The notes: generated from the letters alone by a model not told the origin. Shown: positions 24,595 through 34,266, counted from the stretch's first letter. The stretch: DNA of 64,000 bases from Streptomyces sp. CB02261 (GCF_001905665.1 NZ_LIVX01000002.1:569420-633419), one strand, 5' to 3'. Translations and numbers: made by a program.

Positions 24595-25629
24595 TCAGTG
24601 CGCGCCCGGGCGGAAGGAGTCCAGGGCCACGCGGAGGACTTCGCGCTGCTTCGGCCACGCGGTCTCCGGGCCCGCGGCCAGGATCGCGTAGTGGGTGCCG
24701 TCCTCGGCCGTGAACGCACGGTCGACGACCTTGCGGCGGCTGCCGTCGTCCCGGTCGTACGCGTAGACCAGCTCGGCGGAGTCGGCCGGGGCGCCCGCTT
24801 CCCCCGTGACCCGTTCGAGGCTGATCTCCCGGTAGCCGGGCTTGTTGGCCCGGCCGTCCTCGGAGGCCCCCCGCAGGGCCTCGTACGGGGTCAGACCGGC
24901 CTCGGTGACCACGAAGACCTGGAGCAGGCTCCGGCGGTCCGGCGCGTTGTAGAAGACGCTCTGGCCGGACTCGGTGCGGTCCCAGCCCTCGGGGACGGCG
25001 ATCGTGAAGCCCTTGAGGTCCTCGACGGCGCGGTAGCCGGGCGGCGGCACCTCGTCCCCGGGGGAGGCGGCCGTGGCGGTGGGCGAGGGCGTGTCGGAGG
25101 GCGACCCCGTGTCGGAGGCGGGGTCGGTGGGGTCGGTGCTCTCCGGGACCGCCGTGACGGACGCCGGCGGGCCGCCCGCCGCCGGGGACTCCGCGTCGCC
25201 GCGGCCCCAGAGCAACCAGCCGCCGACGGAGCCCGCCGCCAGGACGGCGACGGCGACCCCGGCCGCGACCGCGGCACGCGCGCGTGGCCGGGCCGACGAG
25301 CCGCCCGAACCGGGTACGGCGTACTGCCAGCCGCCCGACTCCGGGTTGTAGACGGAGACGTGCGCGGGGACGGTCCCGGGGTCGTACGCCGGGACGGTCC
25401 CGGGGTCGTACGCGGGGACGGTCCCAGGGGCGTACGCCGGGACAACTCCGGGGTCGTACGCCGGGACGGCCCCGGAGTCGTGGACCGGGGCGTACTGCGG
25501 CGGAGGCGGCGGGGGTACGACGGGGCCGCCCCCGGCTCCGGCCGTGGGGCCGGGTGTCGCCCCGCCGGTCTCCCAGCTCTGCGTCTCGTCGTTCCAGCGG
25601 GCACCGCTCCCGCCCCCGTGGCCGCTCAT
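24595..25629 (-). CDS. Single-pass membrane protein with repeat-rich N-terminus and extracytoplasmic domain
   Basis: This 344-aa protein begins with a short motif (ARWNDETQSWE) common in Streptomyces, then a Pro-rich segment with five or so 8-residue repeats (VPAYDPGT), a membrane helix (AAVAAGVAVAVLAAGSVGGWLLW, about 115-137), a Pro/Thr/Asp linker, and an outer domain of about 145 residues (GFTIAVPEGWDRTESGQSVFYNA ... VVDRAFTAEDGTHYAILAAGP) resembling the LpqN/PsbP-like extracytoplasmic folds. One base separates its ATG from the stop of the upstream RHIM-like gene, so it is the third gene of that operon. Function unknown. Confidence 0.8.
   Translation of the reverse strand: MSGHGGGSGARWNDETQSWETGGATPGPTAGAGGGPVVPPPPPPQYAPVHDSGAVPAYDPGVVPAYAPGTVPAYDPGTVPAYDPGTVPAHVSVYNPESGGWQYAVPGSGGSSARPRARAAVAAGVAVAVLAAGSVGGWLLWGRGDAESPAAGGPPASVTAVPESTDPTDPASDTGSPSDTPSPTATAASPGDEVPPPGYRAVEDLKGFTIAVPEGWDRTESGQSVFYNAPDRRSLLQVFVVTEAGLTPYEALRGASEDGRANKPGYREISLERVTGEAGAPADSAELVYAYDRDDGSRRKVVDRAFTAEDGTHYAILAAGPETAWPKQREVLRVALDSFRPGAH
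25381..25476. repeat. In-frame 24-bp tandem repeat (VPAYDPGT)
   Basis: Four 24-bp units (25381, 25405, 25429, 25453) with flanking partial units encode the octapeptide VPAYDPGT with small variations. The repeat is a multiple of three, so expansion or loss would change tail length without frameshift. Confidence 0.88.
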
Positions 25630-25630
25630 C

Positions 25631-26023
25631 TCACCCTCCGAGCAGGGTGCCGACGGCCTGGCCGACGGTCACTCCCGAGGCGAGGATGCCGGTCACCGCG
25701 CCGGCGTCCGTGAGGGCTTGGCGGAGCCGGGTCAGGCGTCCCGCGTCGGCCCGTCCCGTGCCCTCGATCTCGTCCTCGGCGTCGGCGAGTTCGGCGTCGA
25801 GGGCGGCCGTCTGCTCGGAGGGCACGATGCCCCCGAGGTCGGCGCGGAGCCGGCGGATGGCCTGGAGCAGCGCCTCCTGATCGGCGTCGCGGGGCGGCTG
25901 GGTGCCGTGCACGGTGTGGGTGACGGTGTTGTGGTCGCCGATGGTGACGCTGCCCCCGGTGTTGGTGACGTGGATGCCGCCACGGGCACGGTCGTCAGGG
26001 GTGCCGTTCCCGGTCTCAGCCAC
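25631..26023 (-). CDS. Small protein with N-terminal RHIM-like motif
   Basis: This 130-aa protein carries NTGGSVTIGDHNTVT (residues 21-35), in which VTIGDHNTV fits the RHIM / bacterial amyloid-signalling pattern (V/I-x-V/I-G-x-x-N-x-hydrophobic). The rest is a helical region (about 48-105, acidic/Arg-Leu rich) and a Gly-rich hydrophobic tail (AVTGILASGVTVGQAVGTLLGG). The GTG at 26023 has GGAGG 5 bases upstream and overlaps the end of the upstream membrane-protein gene by 8 bases. The upstream product ends in a near-copy of the same motif, so the two proteins may meet by co-assembly. Family assignment is by motif only. Confidence 0.75.
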   Translation of the reverse strand: MAETGNGTPDDRARGGIHVTNTGGSVTIGDHNTVTHTVHGTQPPRDADQEALLQAIRRLRADLGGIVPSEQTAALDAELADAEDEIEGTGRADAGRLTRLRQALTDAGAVTGILASGVTVGQAVGTLLGG

Positions 26024-27770
26024 GGTTGCCTCCGGTCGTCGCGGTGGTGAAGGTCTTGCTGGTGACGGTGTTGTGGTTGCCGAGGGTGACGTTGCCCCTG
26101 GTGTTCTCGATGAACGTGCCGCCCTCGGCGACGTGCACGATCTTCTGCTCGAACTCGGCGGTCTCGTACCCGGCTTCGCGGAGCGCGACGGTCACCCCGT
26201 TCGCGACCCGGTCCTGCACGCTCTTCAGGTAGCGGCTGACGTCCATCTCCTGGAAGAGCGACGCCTCGTCGTCGGAGCCGAGTTCGCGGACCGACACCTC
26301 GGGGCCCTCGGGCAGCGCGTGGGCGTGTCCCGCGGTGAGCAGCCGCCAGCCGTGGCCGAGCGCGCGCCCGACCGTGACCAGGGCCTGCCCGGCGGAGCGC
26401 GGGGTCTGGCCCAGGGCCCAGACGGCCTTGCCGAAGTGGTGGTTGTGCCGATAGCGGTGGGCGATCCGGTCGGCGTACCGGAAGAGCGGCTTCACCGGCC
26501 GGAGCACATGCGGTGCCACCTCCAGCATCAGCATCCCGCCCTGCGTGTGGACGCGGACGAAGACGGTGGTGACGATCTCCTCGCCCCACCCGCCGACCCG
26601 GATGCGCAGGAAGTGCCGACGGCTCTCGCCGCCCTCCTCGATGGCTCCGGAGCGGTGCGTCTCGAAGCCTTCCGGGGTGTACGGGGCGGCGCCCCGGGCG
26701 GGCAGTCCGTCGACCGGCAGGAAGACGACCTCGTCGATCTCCAGCTCGCGCAGCCGGTCCCGTACGGCCGCCCGGATCTGCGGCGAACCGTGCGGCGAGG
26801 GGACGCGCAGCGCCTCCACCAGCGGGACGACGTGCCGCATGATGGCGCTGTTGTCGAGCGGTTCGGGCGCCGAGCCCTCCAGGTTCTTGCGCGGGCGCAG
26901 TTCGACGGAGAGCGACCAGGGCTCGTACGGCTCACCGGCTCCGCAGAACGGGTCGTCGGCCCCGTACATGACGAGCCGCGCGTGCTGCTCGACGCGGATC
27001 CGGTCGCGCAGGCGGCGGGACCGCGCGCCCTCGGTCTGCTCGGCCGGGTCAGAGCGCTGGTCGGCGAAGCGCTCCCGGGACAGCTCCTGGGTGAGCGCAC
27101 GGGCGAACTGACCGCGCTGGGTGGCCACCGCCCAGGCAACGAGGAGCGGCACGGCGACGGTGATCCACACCTCCAGCGGGCCGATGCCCCACATCTCCTG
27201 GGCGGTGAGACTCACCGCGAACTCGTGGAACTCCCCGGCCTCGGTGAGCTCGGTGATCGTGCCGAGGAACTCCCCGCCGGAGTCGTCGTCGGCGAGGAGG
27301 AGGAAGAGCAGGAGCAGGGCGGACTGGAGGAGGGTGATCCGCCCGTACCAGCGCACCAGGAAGGCGAGGACGACCCGGTATGCGGGGGCGGTGGCGGACC
27401 GGCCGCGGATCCAGCGGGCGAGGCCGAGGACCAGGAAGGGGCCGATCAGGAGGGCGACCAGGCCCTTGGTGAGCGGGATCGCGATGAACCAGAGCGCCAG
27501 GATGCCGACGGCCCAGCCGAGTTCGACACGGCGGGCGCGCAGGGCGTGGGCGAGGACGCGGCTCGCGTCGTAGCCGAGGGAGGGGGCGGCGAAGCGCTCC
27601 TCGTGGACGTACAGCTGGTCGATGACCGCGTCGCGGAAGCCGTCGTCGAGGTACGTGCCGGCGCAGAGCAGCCGGGTCGCCTCGCTGGAGGCGGGTAACC
27701 GGCGCGGGTCGACGGCCGGCGGCGCGTGCGGCGGCTCGCCGGGTTGCTGCGGGATGGACGACTGCGTCAA
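26016..27770 (-). CDS. Multi-pass membrane protein with C-terminal RHIM-like motif
   Basis: This 584-aa protein has a Pro-rich N-terminal tail, about four membrane helices between residues 84 and 225 (VGILALWFIAIPLTKG, LVALLIGPFLVLGLA, LLQSALLLLFLLLA, WITVAVPLLVAWAVA), then a large soluble region of about 330 residues, and ends in NTRGNVTLGNHNTVT (556-570) plus a Thr-rich tail. The terminal motif shares 11 of 15 residues with that of the next gene product. The TTG start (27770) has GGGGGAG only 2 bases upstream and is uncertain. First gene of a three-gene overlapping operon. No catalytic motif is recognised in the soluble region. Confidence 0.78.
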   Translation of the reverse strand: MTQSSIPQQPGEPPHAPPAVDPRRLPASSEATRLLCAGTYLDDGFRDAVIDQLYVHEERFAAPSLGYDASRVLAHALRARRVELGWAVGILALWFIAIPLTKGLVALLIGPFLVLGLARWIRGRSATAPAYRVVLAFLVRWYGRITLLQSALLLLFLLLADDDSGGEFLGTITELTEAGEFHEFAVSLTAQEMWGIGPLEVWITVAVPLLVAWAVATQRGQFARALTQELSRERFADQRSDPAEQTEGARSRRLRDRIRVEQHARLVMYGADDPFCGAGEPYEPWSLSVELRPRKNLEGSAPEPLDNSAIMRHVVPLVEALRVPSPHGSPQIRAAVRDRLRELEIDEVVFLPVDGLPARGAAPYTPEGFETHRSGAIEEGGESRRHFLRIRVGGWGEEIVTTVFVRVHTQGGMLMLEVAPHVLRPVKPLFRYADRIAHRYRHNHHFGKAVWALGQTPRSAGQALVTVGRALGHGWRLLTAGHAHALPEGPEVSVRELGSDDEASLFQEMDVSRYLKSVQDRVANGVTVALREAGYETAEFEQKIVHVAEGGTFIENTRGNVTLGNHNTVTSKTFTTATTGGNRG

Positions 27771-27872
27771 GGCTCCCCCGATGGTGTGTGACCGTCCGCT
27801 CCACGGCCCGGTCGGCCGTGAATCGGTGGGTCAGCATAGGGGAGGCGGGGGTTCCCTGTCGGCCGGAAAAAC

Positions 27873-27916
27873 GGCGCCCCCGGCCCGTACGGTCGGTCGT
27901 ACGGGCCGGGGGCGCC
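27873..27916 (-). terminator. Intrinsic terminator of mdh
   Basis: A perfect 19-bp stem (27873-27891 with 27898-27916; outer bases GGCGCCCCCGG) encloses a 6-base loop, and on the minus strand the stem is followed by GTTTTT. It lies about 75 bases beyond the mdh stop and upstream of the RHIM operon. Confidence 0.85.
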
Positions 27917-27991
27917 GAGCATGGGGAGCCGGTCTCGGAGAGCCGGCTCAGGCGAGCCGACCCGGGTGGGACCGACTCGGGTGAGCCGGAC

Positions 27992-29113
<1,122 letters not shown>

Positions 29114-29172
29114 CTATCCGACCCGGGGCCCCGCGAACCCCCACACCCTTGTGGTCCGGCTCACTGCCACCC

Positions 29173-29270
29173 GTCCGAGGCCGTGGGGCAGGTCAGTTCG
29201 GGGTGCAGCCCGCGCGCCCGCTGTCCGAGCCCGTGGGGGCGGTCAGTTCGCGGTGCAGCCCGCGCGCCCG
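29173..29270. repeat. Tandem duplication of the 3' end of the XRE/DUF2690 gene
   Basis: Two 48-base copies (29173-29220 and 29223-29270) match at 44 positions with a 50-bp period. The second contains the stop codon and the last eight codons of the minus-strand regulator gene; the first lies beyond it. Confidence 0.9.
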
Positions 29271-30166
29271 TCCGCGAGCGTCCCGCAGGCCCGCGCGTCG
29301 GCGCCCGAACCGACGGCGACCATCGGGGTGTACGCGTCGGTGTCCACCACCGCCGTGTCGGCGCCCTCGGCGACGGTGGCGCTCCGCTCGGCGCCCCCGG
29401 CCTCGACGGTCACGGTGTCGCCGGGGGCGGCGCCGGTGATCCGGGCCCAGGCCGCCGCGCACGTGTCGCTGTGGCGGACCTCGACCAGGGCGGCGCCCAC
29501 GCGCGCGCGTGCGACGGTGACGGCGAGTTCCCCGCCGCAGCCCATGGCCTCCGGGTCCTTGCCGGTGCAGTCGGCTCCCACGCACCGCACCCCCGCGGGG
29601 AGGGTGGCGGGCCGGGTGACGGGAGGGGCGGTCGTCGTGGGCGCGGGGGCGGCGCGCTCGTCGTCGCCGTCGGAGCCGCCCAGATCGACGAGGAGCAGCG
29701 CGGCGGTGACGACGAGCAGGGCCCCGACGATCCCGGCGGCGTAGAGCAGGACGACCCCCCGCCGGGAGCGGGCGCCGGGCGCGGCGACGGGGGCCGCGGG
29801 CGCGGCCTCAGGCGTGGGGGGCGCGTCGGAGTCCGGGGCGGGGGTGCGGGGGCCGGCATCGGCGGAGTCCAGGTCGAGGCGCCGGATCTGCATGGTGTGG
29901 TCGCCCCAGACCCGGTCCGCGCGCTCCCAGTGGGCCGCGAGGTCCGCCGGGTCGGTTCCGGTCACGTCGGCGAGCGCCGCGACAGCGCCGCGGGGCGCGG
30001 GCAGACGCGCGTTCAGATAGGAGTCCCAGGCGGCGCGTTCGTGGCCGGTGCGCTCGGCGACGGCCGTGACGCCGAGGCCGCTGCGGTCGATCACACGGCG
30101 GAGCCGTTCCGTGAACGCGCGCACCTCCGGGTCGAGTTCGTCCGGCAGCGCCTTCCAGCCAGGCAT
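29243..30166 (-). CDS. XRE-type HTH membrane protein with DUF2690 domain
   Basis: This 307-aa protein has an N-terminal helix-turn-helix domain (AFTERLRRVIDRSGLGVTAVAERTGHERAAWDSYLNARLPAPRGAVAALADVTGTDP, about 17-73), an Ala/Pro-rich linker, a membrane helix (GVVLLYAAGIVGALLVVTAALLLVDLG, about 136-162), and an outer DUF2690-like domain with paired cysteines (VRCVGADCTGKDPEAMGCGG, VEVRHSDTCAAAWARITGA). This architecture is frequent in Streptomyces; such proteins may sense envelope state, but targets are unknown. It is a stand-alone gene. Confidence 0.85.
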   Translation of the reverse strand: MPGWKALPDELDPEVRAFTERLRRVIDRSGLGVTAVAERTGHERAAWDSYLNARLPAPRGAVAALADVTGTDPADLAAHWERADRVWGDHTMQIRRLDLDSADAGPRTPAPDSDAPPTPEAAPAAPVAAPGARSRRGVVLLYAAGIVGALLVVTAALLLVDLGGSDGDDERAAPAPTTTAPPVTRPATLPAGVRCVGADCTGKDPEAMGCGGELAVTVARARVGAALVEVRHSDTCAAAWARITGAAPGDTVTVEAGGAERSATVAEGADTAVVDTDAYTPMVAVGSGADARACGTLADGRAGCTAN

Positions 30167-30331
30167 GTGCGGTCCCCCTTGTCCCGTGCTCCCTCGACTT
30201 CCGAAGGATGGCAGGTCCGGGGGCGGCGCGCGCCCCGGATGCGGAGCCGAAGTAGCGGAATGGTCACTTCCGTGCCACAGCGAGCCGACGGGCCTTGAAC
30301 GACCTTGGCACGTACATGACCCTTGATCGCA

Positions 30332-30371
30332 GCGGCGCCCGCCCTCCCACGGGGGAGAGGGCGGGCGCCGC
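30332..30371 (-). terminator. Hairpin terminator after the folD-DUF3017 operon
   Basis: A perfect 15-bp GC stem (30332-30346 GCGGCGCCCGCCCTC with 30357-30371) with a 10-base loop lies 17 bases beyond the DUF3017 stop. No T-run. Confidence 0.75.
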
Positions 30372-30388
30372 GTCTCGCACGATCCGGT

Positions 30389-30937
30389 CTAGGTGACCGT
30401 GAGATGGAGGATGTCCTCCAGGAACGGGATCCTGAGCCAGGGGCTGGGCTGCACCATGAGCGCGAGCAGCACGATCAGGCCACCCATCACTCCGTACGTG
30501 ATCATGTCCGTGAAGCGGGACCGCACGGCCAGCATGCCCACGGACGGCAGCACCCGGCGCATCGCGGCCCCCACGAGGAGCGCGGCCCCAATCAGGATCG
30601 CCCCGATCCTGAAGGCCTGCGGGAACGGGTCCGTCCCCACCACGAGCAGCCCGAGTCCGGCGAGGCCGAGCACGGTGAGCAGCGGCCACTGGCGGGCGGG
30701 CGCCGGAGCGTCACCGGGGGCCGCCCGGCCGCCGCCCTCGGGCCGCGCGGTCCCGGTCGTGACGGTGGGCGGCCGCCGCCGCGGACCACCGGCGGAGCCG
30801 GCGGAGGACACGGCGGAGCCGTTGGCGGACACGGCAGCGGCGGCACCGGCGGCGGACGCGCCGCCGGCGGTCTCCGCCGGGTCCGACGCGGCCGCCCCGT
30901 CCGGGTTCCCGGGTGTCCCCGGGGTCCCGGAGGTCAC
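30389..30937 (-). CDS. DUF3017 membrane protein
   Basis: This 182-aa protein has an Ala/Gly/Ser-rich disordered N-terminus of about 75 residues, then three membrane helices (LLTVLGLAGLGLLVVG, IGAILIGAALLVGAAM, MITYGVMGGLIVLLALMV). It matches the DUF3017 family, which in actinomycetes regularly follows folD. The GTG start lies 1 base beyond the folD stop (TGAGGTG), so the genes are coupled. The function of the family is not known to me. Confidence 0.85.
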   Translation of the reverse strand: MTSGTPGTPGNPDGAAASDPAETAGGASAAGAAAAVSANGSAVSSAGSAGGPRRRPPTVTTGTARPEGGGRAAPGDAPAPARQWPLLTVLGLAGLGLLVVGTDPFPQAFRIGAILIGAALLVGAAMRRVLPSVGMLAVRSRFTDMITYGVMGGLIVLLALMVQPSPWLRIPFLEDILHLTVT

Positions 30938-30938
30938 C

Positions 30939-31799
30939 TCAGAGCGCCGCGGCCGCGCGCTCGGCGGCCTCGACGACGTTGACGAGGAGCTGCGCGCGGG
31001 TCATCGGTCCCACCCCGCCGGGGTTCGGGGAGATCCAGCCGGCCACCTCGGCCACGCCGGGGTGCACGTCGCCGAGGATCTGGCCCTCGGCGTTGCGGGA
31101 GACGCCGACGTCGAGGACGGCCGCGCCCGGCTTCACGTCCTCGGGCTTGATCAGGTGCGGCACACCGGCGGCGGCGACGATGATGTCGGCGTTCCGCAGG
31201 TGCGCGGAGAGGTCGCGGGTGCCGGTGTGGCACTGGGTCACGGTCGCGTTCTCGGAGCGGCGGGTCAGCAGCAGCGGCATCGAGCGCCCGATGGTGACCC
31301 CGCGTCCGACCACCACGACCTCGGCGCCGTTGATCTCCACACCGTGCGCGCGCAGCAGCGTGATGACGCCGTTCGGCGTGCAGGGCAGCGGGGCGGGCTC
31401 GTTGAGGACGAGCCGGCCGAGGTTGGTGGGGTGCAGTCCGTCCGCGTCCTTGGCCGGGTCCATCAGCTCCAGGATGCGGTTCTCGTCGATGCCCTTGGGC
31501 AGCGGGAGCTGGACGATGTACCCCGTGCAGTCCGGGTCCTCGTTGAGCTCGCGTACGACCGCCTCGATCTCCTCCTGGGTCGCGGTGGCGGGCAGCGTGC
31601 GCTGGATCGAGGCGAGGCCGACCTGCGCGCAGTCCCGGTGCTTCCCCGCCACGTACTTCTGGCTCGCCGGGTCGTCGCCGACCAGGACGGTGCCGAGTCC
31701 GGGTGTGACGCCCTTCTCCTTGAGGGCCGCCACACGGACGGTCAGATCGGACTTGATCGCGGCTGCGGTGGCCTTGCCATCGAGAATCTGGGCGCTCAT
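30939..31799 (-). CDS. folD: Methylenetetrahydrofolate dehydrogenase/cyclohydrolase
   Basis: This is bifunctional FolD (286 aa), converting 5,10-methylene-THF through methenyl-THF to 10-formyl-THF. Landmarks are [16 protein letters not shown] (catalytic Lys in YVxxKxxxC), [57 protein letters not shown] (NADP site) and [18 protein letters not shown]. The ATG at 31799 has GGGAGGA 7 bases upstream. It links GlyA-generated one-carbon units to the PurN and PurH steps, whose genes are 4 kb away. Confidence 0.96.
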   Translation of the reverse strand: MSAQILDGKATAAAIKSDLTVRVAALKEKGVTPGLGTVLVGDDPASQKYVAGKHRDCAQVGLASIQRTLPATATQEEIEAVVRELNEDPDCTGYIVQLPLPKGIDENRILELMDPAKDADGLHPTNLGRLVLNEPAPLPCTPNGVITLLRAHGVEINGAEVVVVGRGVTIGRSMPLLLTRRSENATVTQCHTGTRDLSAHLRNADIIVAAAGVPHLIKPEDVKPGAAVLDVGVSRNAEGQILGDVHPGVAEVAGWISPNPGGVGPMTRAQLLVNVVEAAERAAAAL

Positions 31800-31875
31800 G
31801 GAGACATCCTCCCGGATGACCCCCGCCTTGTTCCAATTCGCTCGTGGAGAGGGGCCGGCGGTGCGGAACGACAGG

Positions 31876-31887
31876 TTGCACTTGCAC
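31876..31887. promoter_or_regulatory. Tandem TTGCAC hexamers in the folD upstream region
   Basis: TTGCAC-TTGCAC occurs as an exact tandem 77 bases upstream of the folD start, in the 251-base gap to the next plus-strand gene. A 6-bp inverted repeat (TCGACT...AGTCGA) lies about 20 bases further. Possible regulator sites; nothing more can be said. Confidence 0.3.
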
Positions 31888-32050
31888 AACTCCGAGGCGT
31901 ATCGACTGGACAAGAAGTCGACGTTGCGACCACGATGATCGGCGAAGTACCGCGGAAAGTGCCGGGGGGAATCCGCTCACATCCCGTGAAGAGTCCTCCG
32001 CGCGGGCCGCGTCGTCCCCGCACAGAGAAATTTCACGGAGGAAACCCGCG

Positions 32051-32656
32051 ATGAGCTTCGGTGACCCGAACAACCCCTACGGCCAGCCGCAGGGTCAGGG
32101 CCAGGGCCAGCAGCCCGGTTACGGCTACCCGCAGCAGGCCCCCCAGGGCGTGCCGCCGCAGCAGGGCGGGTACGGCTACCCGGCGGCCCCGCCGGTCTCC
32201 CCGTACGGGGGCGGCGGCTACCCGGGCGCCGTCATGGAGATGCCGGGCGGGGTGAAGGCCGCGCGCGTGATGATGTGGATCCTCGGCGCCTTCAACGTCC
32301 TCGGCGGCCTCGTCGTGATCGGCATGTCCTTCGCGATCGACGGCGAGCTGGAGAAGTCGGGCGCCTCGTCCGCCGACGCCGCGGCCTTCGCCGACCTCGG
32401 CCAGGGCATCCTGATCGGCGTCGGCATCTTCTCGCTGATCATCGGCGCCGTCGGCATGGTGCTGGCCGCCAAGTTCCGCTCCGGCGGCAGCGGCGTCCGG
32501 ATCGGCACCATCGTCTACGCGTCGCTGACCGTGCTGTTCAGCATCTTCTCGCTGCCCCTCGGCATCGTGAGCCTCGTCCTCGGCATCCTGGTCATCGTCT
32601 TCCTGGCGAAGTCGGACGGCGCGGCCTGGTTCAACCGCAACAAGCAGCAGTACTGA
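32051..32656 (+). CDS. Gly/Gln/Tyr-rich integral membrane protein
   Basis: This 201-aa protein begins with about 65 residues of Pro/Gly/Gln/Tyr low complexity (YGQPQGQGQGQQPGYGY), a pattern of many actinomycete membrane proteins, followed by three to four hydrophobic helices (VMMWILGAFNVLGGLVVIGMSF, GILIGVGIFSLIIGAVGMVLAA, TIVYASLTVLFSIFSLPLGIV with LVLGILVIVFLA). The ATG has GGAGG about 9 bases upstream. No enzyme motif is seen. A strong terminator follows. Function unknown. Confidence 0.83.
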   Translation: MSFGDPNNPYGQPQGQGQGQQPGYGYPQQAPQGVPPQQGGYGYPAAPPVSPYGGGGYPGAVMEMPGGVKAARVMMWILGAFNVLGGLVVIGMSFAIDGELEKSGASSADAAAFADLGQGILIGVGIFSLIIGAVGMVLAAKFRSGGSGVRIGTIVYASLTVLFSIFSLPLGIVSLVLGILVIVFLAKSDGAAWFNRNKQQY

Positions 32657-32661
32657 GCCCG

Positions 32662-32707
32662 AACGGCGAGGGGCCTGGTTCCGTACGGAACCAGGCCCCT
32701 CGTCGTT
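32662..32707. terminator. Strong bidirectional terminator
   Basis: A 34-base perfect palindrome (32668-32701; left arm GAGGGGCCTGGTTCCGT) extends outwards by six further pairs, one of them G-U, to 32662-32707. It separates convergent genes; AA and TT at the ends give short U-rich tails in both directions. Confidence 0.85.
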
Positions 32708-32715
32708 GCCGCGTC

Positions 32716-34197
32716 TCACACCTTCTTGAGGACCGCGAACCCGTCCGAGCGGTACGTGATCTCGTACCGCGCGTCCGGATGCAGTTGCGAAGCCAGCTGC
32801 ACCGGGTCCGACACCTGCTGCGACCAGCCCCGCAGGTCGTAGGCGAGATAGTCCGGGTCCGTCCCCTTCGCCGTGCCCACCCAGTAGACCCGGTGGTCCG
32901 CCGTGAGGTGCGCGAGGAGCGAGACGTCCGCCTCCACGCTCGCGCCCTCCGGCACCGCCGCCACCGCAGCCCGCGCCTGCTCGGTCCGGGTGTCCGTCCG
33001 GTACGTCTCCGACTTCATGAGCTCCCGCAGCGGCAGGTTCGCGGCGAGGACGAGCGCGACGGCCGTCGCGACCGGGACGACGACCTTCCCGTACGAGACG
33101 AGCCACGCGCGCGGGGAGGTGCGCACCGAGCGGACGCCGTCCACCAGGGCCAGGAAGACCACCGGCATCAGGATCGCGCTGTAGTGCCAGTGCATGCCCC
33201 AGTGGTTGGCGTCCTGGGACAGGAAGCGCCAGCCGAGCGTGGGCAGGACGAGCAGGACCAGCGGGGAGCGCAGGGCGAGGAAGCCGGTGATCGCCAGCAG
33301 GAAGACGACCATCTCCCAGCGCTCGCCGGAGGTGAGGGCGTCGCCGACGACCTGCCCGAAGGAGGTCTCGGCGCCCTCACCGGTCTTCTCGATCTTGGAC
33401 CAGTAGTCGTACTGGCCGACCCGGCTCGCCGCCGGGATCAGGACCAGGACCGTCAGGGCGAAGGCGGCCGCGCCGAAGCCGGCCAGGGCCACGCCGAGCC
33501 GCTTCTGCCCCTTGACGAAGAGGACGGCGCCGACCATGGAGACGGTCAGCCCCATGTCCTCCTTGACGAGGACGAGCGGGGCGGACCAGGCGACGGCCGC
33601 GGTCCAGCGCCCGAGGATCAGGGCGCGGCAGGTCAGGGCGAGCAGCGGGACGGCGAAGGCGATCTCGTGGAAGTCGGACTTGACCGCCTCCTGGATTCCC
33701 CAGGAGAGCCCGTACGCGACGGCGAGTCCGATGCCGGCGGCCCGGCTGCCGAGGACCTGCTGGGCGGTACGGCCGACGACGACGGCGCCGGAGGCGAACA
33801 GCGCGGCCTGGGCGAAGAGCAGGGCGACCGGCGAGGGCCAGATCCAGTAGAGCGGCGCGAGCAGCGCGGTGACGGGGCTGAAGTGGTCCCCGAGTATGTG
33901 GAAGCCGGGGCCCTTGATGTCGACGACGGGGGCGCGGAGCTCGGCGTACGCCCGGACGGACTGCCCGAAGATCCCGAGGTCCCAGGACGGGGTGCGGAAG
34001 TGGGTGTACTGGACCCAGGAGTAGAGGAAGTACAGACCGCACAGGACGGCCGCGAGGATCAGGTACGGCCGGAGCGGGGCGGGCGGGAGGCCGTCGGGCG
34101 CCTCGGTGCCGGCGGCGCCCGGAGAGCCGGTGACGGCCTCCTCGGCGGACCTGTTCTGTACGTCCAACACCACGCCCCCACTACCAGTGGTCGACAA
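32716..34197 (-). CDS. DUF2079 family multi-pass membrane protein
   Basis: This large integral membrane protein (493 aa) has roughly ten helices. The DUF2079 landmarks are LYSWVQYTHFRTPSWDLGIFGQSVRAY, GPGFHILGDHFSPVTALLAPLYW, KSDFHEIAFAVPLL and NHWGMHWHYSAILMPVVFLALVDG. The family has a GT-C glycosyltransferase-like topology, with acidic/His loops facing outwards. The assigned TTG start (34197) is weak; GTG codons at about 34173 are alternatives. No functional partner is nearby. Confidence 0.85.
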   Translation of the reverse strand: MSTTGSGGVVLDVQNRSAEEAVTGSPGAAGTEAPDGLPPAPLRPYLILAAVLCGLYFLYSWVQYTHFRTPSWDLGIFGQSVRAYAELRAPVVDIKGPGFHILGDHFSPVTALLAPLYWIWPSPVALLFAQAALFASGAVVVGRTAQQVLGSRAAGIGLAVAYGLSWGIQEAVKSDFHEIAFAVPLLALTCRALILGRWTAAVAWSAPLVLVKEDMGLTVSMVGAVLFVKGQKRLGVALAGFGAAAFALTVLVLIPAASRVGQYDYWSKIEKTGEGAETSFGQVVGDALTSGERWEMVVFLLAITGFLALRSPLVLLVLPTLGWRFLSQDANHWGMHWHYSAILMPVVFLALVDGVRSVRTSPRAWLVSYGKVVVPVATAVALVLAANLPLRELMKSETYRTDTRTEQARAAVAAVPEGASVEADVSLLAHLTADHRVYWVGTAKGTDPDYLAYDLRGWSQQVSDPVQLASQLHPDARYEITYRSDGFAVLKKV

Positions 34198-34266
34198 AAG
34201 AGCAACCCATTAGACCAGAGTCCACCCCAACGGCGGATCTGTCGCCGCGAGCATCCCGGGCGGGAA

